Assembly: GCA_963678705.1 (NCBI GenBank) | Contig: OY783215.1 | Span: 15,357,740 to 15,421,739 of the forward strand | DNA from: Panorpa germanica | Taxonomy: Eukaryota > Arthropoda > Insecta > Mecoptera > Panorpidae | Direction of reading: 5' to 3' | DNA: 64,000 nt | Shown: piece after piece, positions 35,301-46,139 of the stretch | How positions within the stretch are numbered: position 1 is the first letter of the stretch | How the letters are laid out: the number at the start of each line of letters is the position of its first letter | Notes under the pieces: model-generated | Told to the model about the DNA's origin: nothing | Seen by the model: only the letters and a program-made list of their open reading frames with translations | The model's database searches: none | Position numbers and translations under genes: made by a program

Positions 35301-37484
35301 TATGTTAATGAAAATAGAAGCTCTATTTTAGCTTTAGCGTATTTTTACATAAGTAGTTGACAAAGCAGTAAAATATAAATATAAATGGGGGTTGGGAACT
35401 CTTTTTTTAGGGGTCGTCTTTTTAATTTTCAATTGAAATAAATTTCAATATATGTATATTAACGTTTTTATTTTATTAAATATCCAAATGTTACCGGAAT
35501 TATAGCTATAACAAATTTGAATTTCAATTTTAATCAATATTATTTTTCCTTATTCGCAACCATTTTACTGACGGGTCTAATATATATAAATTAAAGTCTC
35601 ATATTATCTGTAAGACTCTCTGATGACGCTAAATATGAAATTTATAAAAATTGAAATGTTTTTGCAGAGCACGCGTGTAAGGACTTCCGCTGTACTCTCC
35701 GGGAGTTCTGCATTAGCACAGATTTAGTTTGTGATGGAGTCAACCACTGTGGAGATGGTTCCGACGAAGCTACCAACGCTTTATGTCAAAGTATGTCATT
35801 TACGTTTGAAATTCAATTGGAATAATGTTATTATAAAATAGTATTTTAACATTGTTGTTATTATCCAATTAGATACAGAATCCAGCACGTTGCTAGGAAT
35901 GGAGCTCACCTGGTTCGTGGTCCTGTTGGTCAGCTCTATTCTAGTGTTGTGCGCCTTCGCTGTGTGCATTGCCATCTGTCTTTGTCGGAGACAAACTTCC
36001 AGACAAGGTGTCCCGATGGGTAACAACACGCAAATGCAATGTAAGATGGAGTAACCTTTTCAAATAAAACTGTCAAATCATTTTTTAGGTATATATTATT
36101 TTAATAATGCATATTTTATTTAATGTAAAACAATATGATTTTTAGTGCAACAAATATATGGTTCAAACGGCGCTATGAAGCATTCGCTTCCACGTGGCGC
36201 CACCTGTCTTCCCTCGCCTGGTACGGGGGGTCCCCATCGTGTGACAGGGGGACAGGGAAACTGGGAGCACCCTGCGAGAACCCTCGGGTACCGCATCATG
36301 ACGACGTCGACGGCATGGCGCCGCCTCTACTGCCAGGCAAAGTGATACTCTGCGAAGATGGTAATGACCTCACGCAGAGTCAGAAAGACGAATGGTTCGT
36401 TTAGCAGTAGGTAAGGATATTGAAACTGCGAGGGGTGAGGACTGAGGGGATTGTTTAATACAATACGATGATTGTTAACAACATTAACATATGTTTGGTA
36501 ACTGTTAAGGTCAAATTAACACCTAGGCGCAAATGTTTTGAAAATAGAACACGTGTAAATAATATGGGAACCCGTTTTGCACAAGACAATTAATGAGCTT
36601 GTGTCCTATGTCTTAATTTCTATAAAAGTTTACTATATAATGATAAAGTGGGTTACTAGAACCTCAAATGTTCAATTATTTTTTAATAACTCCTTATATT
36701 TTAACATATTAAAAATTAAAAAAGTCATTTTGTCTCTTTAATTATTAAAGGGATTCAACGTTGTACAACATTCCAAGACATGTGACCTCACGTCCGCTAT
36801 ATTACTATCTCTTTTATACAACAGAGCATAAAAGAGAGACAGAACTCTTAAAACTTTACAGGTTACCAACTTAACAGCTTAGAAATCTCTGCTATATGCA
36901 TTTATATTCAAAATATCAAATATTATTTACAACTGTTTCGAGGAACAATAAAGTTTCAATATTATGTCAGCCATAACAGGGTTAAATAAAATAAAAACTT
37001 ATTATTCTTTGCTAACTAACGCATTCCCAGTAATCATTTTGGAGTCACTTTGACATCATATTGAAGATGCGTCATGATTTTTTTGTCATAAAAGAGTTCA
37101 TTTATAGTTCAGTTTCTCACATTTTTTCATATAAAATGTCTACTTTATCGGCTACAGATGGCGAAATTACTCCACCTGTCGGAATACAAATGAAGATAAA
37201 GTTGATGCGAACTATAATTGAAGTGAAATAGTGATAGAAACGTCACTAAATAGAGCACTTCACCAAATTGTTTACTGGGTTCGTACTAGATACATAGGCC
37301 TACCAACAGCTACAAAACATTACCACAGCACTGACCGAATGTGTTTATGCCAGACAACTGTGTCTTTGCATTGAAGGGTGCCCGTCATATGATAATTTTG
37401 TTTTTGTTTCAGAGAGGCCTCGGCCAGGCTCGCAGGGTGAACTCCGGGCGGAGCGAGTACCCCGCCCCCCGGTCTGATGACTTA
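26272..37484 (+). CDS. CUB/LDLa single-pass receptor gene, 3' exons (Neto/LEV-10-like), split by a Gypsy insertion
   Basis: Four to five 3' exons are visible. The CUB exon starts after TTCATTCCAG at 26272, is interrupted at 26303 by a retrotransposon, resumes at 34223 and ends at 34335 (donor GTAAGT). It encodes the end of a CUB domain with V-T-L-K-Y-V-T-D and N-G-F-K-L-V. Exon 35668-35790 encodes an LDLR class A domain (C-x4-F-R-C, C-D-G, C-G-D-G-S-D-E). Exon 35873-36040 encodes a ~25-residue membrane helix (W-F-V-V-L-L-V start) followed by R-R-Q. Exon 36146-36410 encodes the cytoplasmic tail. Splice phases agree at every junction checked. CUB-LDLa-membrane order is that of Neto and LEV-10, auxiliary subunits of ion-channel receptors at synapses. 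Upstream exons were not found. The last acceptor, at 37411, opens a GC-rich exon that may be UTR or an alternative tail. Confidence 0.8.
27337..32286 (-). CDS. Gag-Pol polyprotein of the Gypsy element
   Basis: A single open frame of 1649 residues; no breaks seen. In order: a Gag region with a DUF1759-like block (about 118-200; F-D-G-x(4)-W-x-S-F), one CCHC zinc knuckle (about 324-337), an aspartic protease (L-D-T-G-S, about 452), reverse transcriptase (Y-L-D-D, about 856), RNase H (T-T-D-A-S), the integrase HHCC zinc motif and the DDE core (D-Q-G-T-N-F, about 1436). The order protease-RT-RNase H-integrase is that of Ty3/Gypsy. No envelope frame follows. It is inserted in a host coding exon in antisense orientation to the host gene. 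Confidence 0.95.
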   Translation of the reverse strand: MAPNVHSLTLVENTINLINEFSKNLEVQSTSLTIVELKIKNLDKAWVKYSSIVEALLPTLKNEEASAIVSKSMEVESIYDDTLIYLLNYKQTFENDTHIVDDSKSIDSIKNLNLSPMQLTVFDGEYINWQSFMELFTNLIRNNSKLSSIEKMHYLKLNLSGEPLKLIKNYPLTNDNYEIVWNILCKRYDNKVALIETCLNNLINYNVIRLESEINIKKLLDEINESIRALTELGIYSNHSDFMLIHILKTKLDFNSSKEWENRNNSELPTLNEFTEFLERRWRNLERRRHIKVKTYPSVPNSSSKPVSSKQIPNKVETKTKNLFCNHCKKSGHTEKYCFIKKENLDTVNPIAQVNTCREATILSEPSTCCERSKHLISDGSQVSFTNKTQHNSNNELCFFYDFDEINTGNLQNNNDILSFDSKNKNVKAKQTVDTIQFKMVAAKAKTVSFLLDTGSQISLIKQNILNNNVRINNKSKILLKGISEGTPYTLGSLKTSIILDSNKSKQTLQVVSENFPIKHDGIIGLDILRKLNAVINLKMNRVQFSECGKVIELPLININNIVLPARTRKIIPMSGSTVGVCVARELLPEVFLANALIKPVKNIFYISIINSSIKNIILSNFKPNIIPIDQFSIYHFSKSSPNNRKELLLNNLNLSHVNSELVTELIEICDSFNDIFFLPGDKLSCTSALSHKIKINSSKPVNVKPYRLPHAQKEIVEKHIQELLVNNIIEESDSPYNAPLLVVPKKPDALGNKQFRVVVDFRKLNEQTTSDAYPLPLIHDILDQLSGAKFFSTLDLASGFHQVPMLPEDKEKTAFSANFKHYQFVRMPFGLKGAPPMFQRLMSHVLTGLQGIDCLIYLDDVVIFGKNISEHNQRLKNVFSKLREHNLKLQPSKCNFLHKDLIYLGHVINETGILPDPSKVEAIKNFPIPNSPKQIKTFLGMSGYYRRHIPHYAEIAKPLYNAANSNVKVLEWSDQCDESFKTLKNKLTISPVLQYPDFSKNFVVTTDASKYAIGAVLSQGTIKESHPIAYASRTLNKAQQNYTTTERELLAVVWAVAHFRPYLYGKFFSIVTDHQALTWLMSIKDPSSRLMRWRIKLEEYNYEVIYRPGSSIPHVDALSRVYSLQVETMDVTYENYLEIIKNKIIINNKVIEHDKSLYDAPTSFSLVDFVSKDFKNSIGNSPELINKFSSINAFLIQEKEVSEIAYVEIDTRFIICLIIKEFHFNLPNYKEIFLALVNLKNFCTLHKITNIAMNRFESELSKLDFAQLRTMIRHIFDKTNIIVHIYNDNILKISDPELINNVISEFHVNPTAGHLGVSKTIKRLKSHFKFPSMIRKVKNFIRQCVSCQKNKVCKLNKCPLTITSTSKHSFERLALDIVYLPKKDDNDKYKYLLTIQDDLTKFTEAIPIINQEANTVAKALVTNVICRYGVPNMILTDQGTNFMSKIFKDICKLLKIKQLKTTAFRPATNGALERVHRTLAEYLRNFCKKQDDWINWIPYAMFVYNTTPHTATGFTPFELIYGHKANLPSIFYKEPIEVNTYNNFIVELKHRLQVARELAMNNLVKSKEKTKLYFDKRVNSLFTPEVNELVLLRNEQLPTKGQSKKLLPLYVGPYKVTKIISPVNTEILIGKKHTVVHNNRLKRFCTNE
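32598..32912. repeat. 84-85-bp tandem repeat in the Gypsy leader
   Basis: Three good units start at 32670, 32754 and 32839 with CAAATATTCAAAAG, preceded by one degenerate unit from about 32598. It lies in the untranslated leader between the primer site and Gag. Unit identity is high, so the array is young or homogenised. Confidence 0.88.
34223..34335 (+). other. CUB exon, right part (after the Gypsy insertion)
   Basis: Open in the CUB frame from the retrotransposon border to a GTAAGT donor. One base is left over, and with AG from the next exon it forms a Lys codon, so splice phase is preserved into the LDLa exon. Confidence 0.85.
34336..35667. other. Intron with family A remnants
   Basis: 35110-35293 is an inverted, degraded family A piece (A4). 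35405-35548 is a more diverged direct piece (TTATTAAATATCC, CCGGAATTATAGC). The rest is AT-rich intron sequence. Confidence 0.6.
35668..35790 (+). other. LDLa exon of the receptor gene
   Basis: Flanked by TTTTTGCAG and GTATGT. Encodes 41 codons of an LDL-receptor class A module, with the cysteine spacing and the acidic calcium-binding D-G-S-D-E typical of the fold. Confidence 0.9.
35873..36040 (+). other. Transmembrane exon of the receptor gene
   Basis: Flanked by CCAATTAG and GTAAGA. A short N-T-E-S-S linker is followed by a hydrophobic stretch rich in Val, Leu, Cys and Ala, then C-R-R-Q as a stop-transfer signal. The outside-to-inside topology is inferred from the upstream CUB/LDLa domains. 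Confidence 0.88.
36146..36410 (+). other. Cytoplasmic-tail exon with two coding-like frames
   Basis: The frame continuing from the membrane exon (L-Q-Q-I-Y-G-S-N-G) runs to a TGA at 36343-36345. From about 36290 a second frame looks more protein-like (H-H-D-D-V-D-G-M-A-P-P) and ends D-E-W-F-V at a TAG at 36402-36404. The exon ends with a strong AG|GTAAGG donor at 36411. A host frameshift, an assembly error or an unseen splice could explain the switch. Confidence 0.6.
36592..37338 (-). mobile_element. Family A MITE A5 with a family B MITE nested inside
   Basis: Starts AATGAGCTTGTGTCCT, colinear with A1 in reverse. At 37026-37279 it is interrupted by a complete family B copy, after which family A resumes (CTACCAACAGCTACAAAAC). 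The 5' third of family A is missing. It lies in the last intron of the receptor gene. Confidence 0.8.
37026..37279 (-). mobile_element. Family B MITE, copy B5, nested in A5
   Basis: A 254-bp copy in reverse orientation, CCCAGTAATCATTTTGG to TTTACTGGG. Insertion into A5 shows that family B was still active after family A had spread. Confidence 0.82.
37412..37484 (+). other. Possible final exon of the receptor gene
   Basis: A good acceptor (TTTTTGTTTCAG) is followed by about 75 bp of GC-rich sequence, an island in AT-rich DNA. One frame reads R-V-N-S-G-R-S-E-Y-P-A-P-R-S-D-D. Whether it is coding or 3' UTR depends on which donor in the preceding exon is used. Confidence 0.5.
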
Positions 37485-40400
37485 ATCCCAAAATAACGAC
37501 CCCATCTGAAAGAAACAAACATGGTGGGGCGATTCATCAGAGAAATACAATAACATCTAAAACAAGGAAACAATTAACAATAAAATTTATACACAATGGT
37601 ACAATTCTAAATTTGAGCGCCATCTTAAGCTGAATTCAAATCATATTCGAAAATGTAGTTTTTAATTATTTTATAGGTTTTATCTAAACTTTTACGAAAT
37701 GTACTGAAGTAAGTAACAAAAAGCACAAGATCTTTTATTCCAAAATGTCGATTCCTCAAATGTATCACTGCCAGAAACACCTGCATTCAATATTTTAATT
37801 TTTGATTAAATTTGTTAGGTTAGGAAAAAGAAAACTAAAAAATTAACAACGTTTCTTTAGCTCACACAAAAAGTTACAACTTAATATCAAAATAAAACAA
37901 TTTTTGAAGTAATAAAAGTTATTTTATATATTAAGATTTTTTTTATTTTCAGAAAAACGTTGTCAATTTTTAGTTTTTGTCATTTTGAATTTGGCTTAAG
38001 TCGTAGCTTAAGAAAGAATATATTTTTAGCCAATATACTAACTATTGGGTTGATCTGATGTGTAAAACAAATCCAATATTTTTTGCATATCATTAAATCC
38101 AATATCAAAAGTCGCACAAAAGTTGTCAACAACTATTTGTACTAAATTTAAATAAAATACGCATTTTTCAAAATGCACAAAATTTTCAAAATGAAATAAA
38201 ATGATTCGTGTTCAATATATCAAAAATTGCGATAAAAAAAATTTATATTTTCGAAATGATTAGTATAATTGTACAGGCATAAAAAATCGATAAAATCGTA
38301 ACTCGATTAAAAAAGATATCGCCATAACATTATTTAATTGACCAATCGGAAATATCTTACATACTCGTAAAACGAAACGCTTGAGTTTCATTTATACGAG
38401 TACATATATTATAATTGCATTAGTTTTAAAAAGAAAATTTAAAATTAAATTTTAAATTTATGGAAAGTTATTTTCAACCAAAAAAGAAAAATTCATGTTA
38501 AAAAAAATTAAATATAAAAAGTAGAGAAATATAAAATTTTGCTTTTTTAAAAAAATATTAATGTTAAGTGTGTACAGAAAATCGTATCGAAATCGTTTAG
38601 AAAAACCGATTCGGATTCGAACAAAAAATATATTTATAATGGAAGCCACGTGTCATCATCTACAAAAACTTCCAACACTTTTAAGAAAATGTGTTAATTG
38701 TTTATAAGAAGAAATTAAAATAGTAGATTCAAATGTTTAAATAAAATAATTTTAAAAAAAACCGTGTGTCGTTCTAGAATATAATTATATTGTAGAATCA
38801 AATTTTAAATATAAAATAGCCTAATTGTTTTTAGCAAATTACACTAATTAAGAAAATAAACAGATTTATTAGTCTGTGTATGTAATTCGATATTTTAAAG
38901 ACATTTTATATTTTCTCGTGATTAAAGATAATATAGATGCTGTAGATAATTCATTAATTATTATTTCTAAAGTAATTTTAGATTTCCTTCTTGTAAATTT
39001 TATTTAAACATTCAAAAACAAAGTTGAACGTTTTAAAGTCAGTGTTCAAAGTTAGGTGTGTGCTAGTTTTACTGTTTGTGTTTTATTTTTTAACAAATAT
39101 CTGAATCAATCAAATATTGATTTTGAAAATAACGAATTTCCTATTGTACATAAATTAATCTTATGTATTGAAGTTGACCCACGCGTATACCTCATTATTT
39201 GACCACTCCATACAAGAAAAATGCATTTTTCAACTTCAAACCACTTTTCTTTTATCTGTTCAATCCATTTAATCATTTCCAATGTAAGGTCTGGACCACA
39301 CATGCGTGTTCGGGTTCCAAATTTCAATATTCGTAAAGATTCTTGTATCAATACACGAACACGAAATTTTTCGCTCTAATAGCGATTAATAACGAGTCAA
39401 GAGAACGAATAAGTGAACATGCATATGTGGACGTAGAGTTAGAATTTGTACTCATCTCAAAATTTTGATGATATTTCAACACATGTTCTCTATTCCTCCT
39501 TCCATTTACAAAAAAAAAAAACAGATTTTTTATCCATTTTAAACTATATCTTTAATAAAGAAAATCTATACAATAGAGCTTTTAGAAGAAAAATATAACA
39601 AATAATATATTTTAAGGTTAAAATTTGTATATTTTAACATTTTTAGGTTGTATAAATAAACGTATTGTAAACTTCATAGACTTTATTGACAATATGCACA
39701 TTTACTATCATGCTGATATCCTATATAAATATTCGTATAGAAAATACCATCTACAAAAATCCAAAATGTCATTCATGATGAATTAGGTGTTATTAAAATC
39801 ATTAAGCAACAAGACTTGTTAAAAACTGTCAATTTGGAAATTATGGAAGTTTTTCAAAGCAACGTGACATTAAATTATTTCAAATTTTGTTATTCAATAT
39901 TTTTCTTAAAATAAGTTTATTTTTCGTGTACAGATAATATTTTGGACGTAATTAACCTTTTCTTTTACGTATCCTGAATTACGTGGCCTGAATGCCTATA
40001 GTTCTATTGCAATTAAGGTATTATTCTCTAAAATTCATTACAAACATTTTAAATTAAAACATTTGTGGTTTTGTGGATATTATGAATATTACACTCAAGA
40101 TTGCTATCTGTTACCAACCAGAAATACCACTTGATCATTGAAAAAAGTGATTTGAAAATGAATTAATAATGAATGGTTTTTAAAAAGAAACCAACACAAT
40201 AATTACAAATAGAGAAGTATCAGTTCCAGTGTTCTATTCATAGTCGAAAAACAAACAACACTGTTAAATGTGAGTGAGAGAGAGGAAACTATAACAATAA
40301 AGAACATAATACGTCCAGCTGTTATCTGTTTATTATTTATTGATTAACAATAAATTTATTTTAATAGAAATTATATTTTCGTCAATTAAAATAACTGTCG

Positions 40401-43400
40401 ATATTCATATTGACAGAGTTTCACATTTTGAATGTTATACATTTTGCTGTTACTAATTATTGTTAAAATTAGTAACAAAGAAATGTATTTTAGAAACAGT
40501 AAATATAAAATGAATATATTAATATTAAATTTAGAAGAAATTTACAATAAAAAGATTCTATTCGTAATGAAAAATGTTTAAATTTAATATTTATGTCTTT
40601 ATATACCTATAAATAGTAAAAAGTAATCGATTTGTAAATTCAAAGTCAACATATAATAAATTGTATATGTAAATTATATAAGTATGTTAGGCGTCTTAGG
40701 CTAGAAAACCATTTAACATTACCAGAGCGCTTAAAGTCGTATGCATGTGCTAAAAGTCCAAAAAATAAATAAAAATAAAATAAAATGGTAGCAAATGACT
40801 ATAATAAATAAATCATATAGACAATTTAGGACATTATAATCCACTAGACGCATTTACGTATCTTTTACGTATTTCTACATAAATATTACGTAAATATCTG
40901 TTTACTGGAAATAGTCTAATGGAGAATTGATGGTTAAAGAACATATATAAAAATATTTAAATGAATTTCGTGTGTTACACATATTATATTTTCTTATTAG
41001 ATGATTACATATTTCTAAATTTATTACAGTGTCACTTAAAACAAGTTTAAATCAATTTTCTATTAGACCAGGTTTGATGTAACAAAATATTTTAAAAATC
41101 TAGATATTAAATAACTGATAAGTATACTCTGTTCAGTTGCACTGTTATGACATTGACTTTGTCAACAAAAAGTCAATTTAACTAACGCCGAAGAGTAATT
41201 TACCATTTATTTTAAACACGTCACATATTTGCTGCAATGACGTCATTACTCAATATATTGGAAGATAATAACGACTGTGTCCTTCACAGTTCAAATTTTA
41301 ACATTGACACTCAAAGAGATTTACTTAGTTTGCTATTGTATTTGAACTTCCTAAAACTATTTGACGTTGTTACCAGTATATGAGCGATATTTATATATGT
41401 ATTATATATACGTACATAAGCAATAAACTGATAGATGTGTTAGTAGACTACAGAAGTACTCGGTTATGTGCCCTGAAATGAATTCTCTTTCTGGTAGAGA
41501 TTCAATTGCTATACGGGTGCAGGAAAAAGCAAAAGTTATTCGTATAGAGTTAAGTACGGAAGATACACAGTATTTCATTGCATAATATAAGTTGTTTAAC
41601 TGTACTATGAACTAACAACACTACAACCAGAGATAGAGATTGTTAAATACTCGTTACTAATATTGTTGTTGGTTGAGAGTATAGTTTAGTTGTCAATTTA
41701 GAATGTCAGAAAAATGTATAACATGTAGATTTATTTTAATTTTGAATTATATGTTAGTGTGCAAAACTTAAAGAGCGAAAAGATACACAAAATTTACTTG
41801 CAAATACGGTTCAATACATGTGGTTCATTTCAATGGTTCATAATGGCAAATACATGTATTCACAGAAGAATATTTTCTTCCCATGAAATCTGCTGTCTAT
41901 TAGATCTTATCAGATTATATCACATATATGTGCATATATATAAATATATAATTTAAATCTTCAAAACTCTTGTGTAAAAATAATCTAAAATAAACTGCAA
42001 ATATATTACAAAACAAAGAAAACTCATTGAATATATTTGCAAGATATATTTCTTACCATTTTCTACTATTTGAATAAATTATCAATTAATGTTAAAGTAG
42101 CAAATTTGCTATAAAATAAAAATAAAACATTAGAGAAGAATTCTTCCAATAAGAATGACATTTATACAAATGTATTAACACAACGGATATTTTTTAATTC
42201 GTATTTTTAAAAATCAGATTTAATGAAAGGTAACAGTAATTTTGAAAAAAACTAATCGAATTTATAATAAATATAAATATTAAAAAAAAAAACAATTTAC
42301 AATAAGTAATTAGTAAAAATCTGTTATCAAAAAAAATATAAAATACATTTCAGAAGTAGCGCCATATCAGAAATAATAGCCATATCATGTCATTTGTTTA
42401 AGCTTTAGCAGGTTACATAACTTTGTTGATAACTAACTTGTACTGTTAAGTAACAATACTCAACTTTTAGTCACGCCAACTAAAGAACGTGGTCTATTCA
42501 TTGCATGATTAGTAATACAGAGTTGTATTTCATCTACTTTCGTTCACGAATTTTAAAACGTAACTAGTACCCGACATTTGTATTTAGGTACAACATTTTA
42601 GAATTTTAATTATCTTTAACTTTACAGTTTTTCGAAATCTCTATCTCTGGCAACGCTGTTATTGCTGAAAGTACAAGATAATTTTCAATAAGGATAGAAA
42701 ATCGCGCTATGATTATTGACTACATTTTATTATTCTGAGTCTATTATTGAGAAAATTACATAGTTCTGCAACCTGACATTGTGGTGCACTTTTAAACAAA
42801 ACCGCTGTCAATTATAGAAATCTGTTAATTTCCATAAAAATGAATAAAAATTAAATTCGGTATTTTTAGGAATAAAAATGCATCTAAATTATCTAAAGCA
42901 TGCTTGTTTCTCAAATTTTCTCTTTTATGTGTGTCAAAGAGGATCAAATAAAGCTCTAGACATAACGAAAGTAACAAAATTACTTATACAGCAATAAATA
43001 TGCTGTAATGATGCAAATTTTCGTTTAACTTCTACCGACAGCAAATGGAAACAAACATTTTTGCTTTTAGATTCTTATATGTTAGTTTGAAATAACGATT
43101 TCTTAAAATACCATACTATATGAAATAAAAGATTTGGACATTCAACAATCGCGCTACACATTGCATCTACGAATGAAGGATTTAGATGAAGCAAGAGATG
43201 AGTCAATTTCGTAACATTTTAATTTTATACAAAATTTTCATATCACTAAACCAACATTTGTTTTATCTAAAATAATTCTGCCATGACCAATTCTCATGTA
43301 ATATAAAAAATATTAAAGTTAACAAGAAATATTTAAAATAATAGAAAAGAAGAACAATATAAAAATGTGTAGATTTTAGATAAAAATAAAAAAGAAAGCC

Positions 43401-44311
43401 AGCCATTCCACATACGCAATTAGCAAATTATTAATATGAAAAAAAATTATTATTAATAATAATATACATCTATAGTGTCAAGTCTGTGTGTATCGTTATA
43501 CGTTATAAATTTAAAAAAAATACATTCTTTAGTGAAAATAAAATTTGAAATAAAGGAAACCTTGTTTATTTTTCTAAAGTTAAAACATATTTATTTCTAA
43601 ATAATTACTCTTACTAATAAGGACCGTTTCTATACAAAAAATTATATGTTTACCCAAGGCCCTAACCACGGATTGCAGCATTGCTAAAAAATTACACTAC
43701 TTGTCGTAAGAGAGCACTACTATACATACTACAAAATAATTAAATTCTTTATAATGAAATTATAAGTACATTTTTTCTATAAATATATATGTAAGTTATC
43801 CTTTTTAATTATGTTTTACCGTATTCCTTTGTTGTTCAATCTGAGTTATTTAATTAATTGAATAACAGATGTCGCTAGTAATATTATTATTATTTAATTT
43901 CTTTTAATTAATGAACCATAAATTGTCGAGGTTATCGCAAATCATTATCGTGAATAATCATAAATATAAAGAAGAGATTAATAAACTAATCATTAATTGT
44001 CTTAATTGTATAACAATTGTCGTGCAAGTGGCGCCATTGACGACTTAAAATAGAATTTTTTTATATGCCAGATGACAATCCCCTTCGCGTTTTCGCTCGG
44101 GGCTCGTGCATGCTATTTAGATTCTCTTTGCTAGCAGCAGTACATTTGGTTAAGTGGATAGTGCAGTGCTGAAAATATATTTCTGTGGCATGAACATAAA
44201 CCCGTGAATGAGTGTAAACAAATCAACTAGTATAAAAAAAGAATTGTTTTATTATATTTTAATATTGTAAACAGTTAATTACCACCTAATATTTCTGAAT
44301 ACTTATCAAAT
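37485..44311. other. Long AT-rich interval without recognised feature
   Basis: May include the receptor gene's 3' UTR (AATAAA sites at about 37575 and beyond). I found no other exon, repeat family or RNA gene in these 6.8 kb. All open frames are short and of AT-driven composition. Confidence 0.5.
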
Positions 44312-44324
44312 AAACCGAAGTGCG

Positions 44325-44824
44325 ACGACACAGTTGGGTAAGAGCATTGATACTTGATTCTGACTACTGTGTTCTCGGGTTCGATCCCCGGGCCAGAGTT
44401 ATATATTCTGGGTTTGATAAAATAAGATTTAATTGGTTGTGTGCAACCATAGAAAAATGAATATTGAAAAAAAAAATGATCACAAAAAGAAAAATTCGAG
44501 AACGAAAATAGAAAAAGGAAAAAAAAAGAAAAGGAAAGAAGAAGAAAAAGAACAGCTTGGAGAGAGAGGATGAGGAAGAGATTGGATGGAAATGGGAACA
44601 TATAGTTAAGGCAATTGCTGTATCATATCGAGATGCTGACATAGGAAAAGAATGAGGATCTTGGAGTTCTTTGAAATGGAATAAGGAAAGAAGCTGAAAC
44701 ATAGAAAAAGAAAGAATTATATTATATTGTATAAGTTATATGTTATACGAAAAATGTAATATTGATTTAAAAGTGCTAATAACTAGTTGGATGCACTGAA
44801 AAATAAATATTTAAAAAAAAAAAA
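44325..44824 (+). mobile_element. tRNA-derived SINE, full length
   Basis: A 500-bp element with a tRNA-like head carrying an A box (AGTTGGGTAAGAGC, 44332-44345) and a perfect B box (GGTTCGATCCC, 44378-44388). A ~400-bp unrelated body and an A-rich tail follow. It is flanked by 13-bp target duplications AAACCGAAGTGCG (44312-44324 and 44825-44837). The head is not a functional tRNA gene. Intact target duplication and promoter boxes suggest fairly recent LINE-driven retroposition. Confidence 0.9.
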
Positions 44825-45080
44825 AAACCGAAGTGCGTGACATACAATATAGGTTATAGTTTACGTTTTCATTTCGTTTACAAAATTGTTGTTAAAATTC
44901 TCGCCCATAATTTTTTTTACATACTATATTAATTATTAAAGTGTTTCGTCTTTTCCTGGATTTTGGCCAGCATTTAGATTAACAGAAAAGATTCACACAT
45001 CAAAGTAAGTCAAATTTTCGTTTATTGATTAACCTTTAAATTTAACTTTACGTAATTTTAGGATGTATTTATATATACAT

Positions 45081-45400
45081 CCCAGTAAACAATTTGGTGA
45101 AGTTCGAGTCACTCGTACAATTCTATTCTAACGCTTTACAAGTTCGAAGCAACAACACAGAAACCAATTTTAGTTCGAATTTATTCCCTACCTGTCAAGA
45201 TTTTGTGAAATAAAATCTGATATATGTAGTCTTAGCAACCCAGTAAACATTTTGGAGTAAATTCTACTTAATTTCTATTACATATCATGAGTTTTTTGTC
45301 TGGAACATGTTCATTTTCTATTCAGTCGTTCATAGGAAAGGCCCTTTTTATGAGCTACAGAGATCGCAACGACGGTTCACTGCTGAATTAAAAGCCGAGT
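45081..45400. mobile_element. Diverged family B pair (B6)
   Basis: CCCAGTAAACA occurs at 45081 and again at 45239. The first is followed by a left-end-like sequence, the second by a right-end-like sequence in inverse order, so this is an old rearranged copy or two fragments. Confidence 0.5.
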
Positions 45401-46139
45401 CGGTTTATGATTTATGACCGGAGTTATAAACTTGACACTAGCAGGGGTATAAAACTTAATGGAATTCTACTTTAGAGTCTGCAAAATATAAATTTTAAAT
45501 GAAGAAATAAATAGATGTAATCTTTAGTACGGATCGTGATTTTTTTAATGAATATTATTCATCTTCAACAATACTCGTTGTATTAGTTTTTTACATTGTT
45601 TTGGTGATTCAAAAATCCACGATCGGCAGGTCTGCGTTAGGTTTAAAACCTCTATCTTACAATCGCTGTATACTATCTTCGTTTAAATACATTATATTCG
45701 GGGATTCAGGGAGATAGCGTCTGTCTATTACCATTAAAGAAATATTTGTTGAAAAAGGATAGCATATTCTTTAAACATACTGAACTGAACAAAATACTAT
45801 CATCTACTTATTATAATGTTCGTAATGTTCCAATTTAACATGGAAAACTCATAAGAACTCATAGATATTTATATAGATATTTATATATTTATATATATAT
45901 ATATCCGGTAACAAAATCGTATATGGTATCTTCTAAACGGCGCCTACAAAGTTCTTCAAATTTTGGTATGATGTAAAGGACGAATTTCTAAGACTTTCTA
46001 CGTCCCTGAATTTTTCCCTGAATTTCCGTGGAAAAACTTATACTGGAAAAACTGGAAAATTCGAAAAAATACTTTTGCTAATATCTGACGAACTAGAAAA
46101 GATAGAAAACTGAAATTTGGTATGTGTATTGAGATCATA

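Noticed and set aside
44325-44400. tRNA gene
   Set aside because: A and B boxes are present, but the acceptor and anticodon stems do not pair into a tRNA, and the segment is the head of a 500-bp SINE with target duplications.
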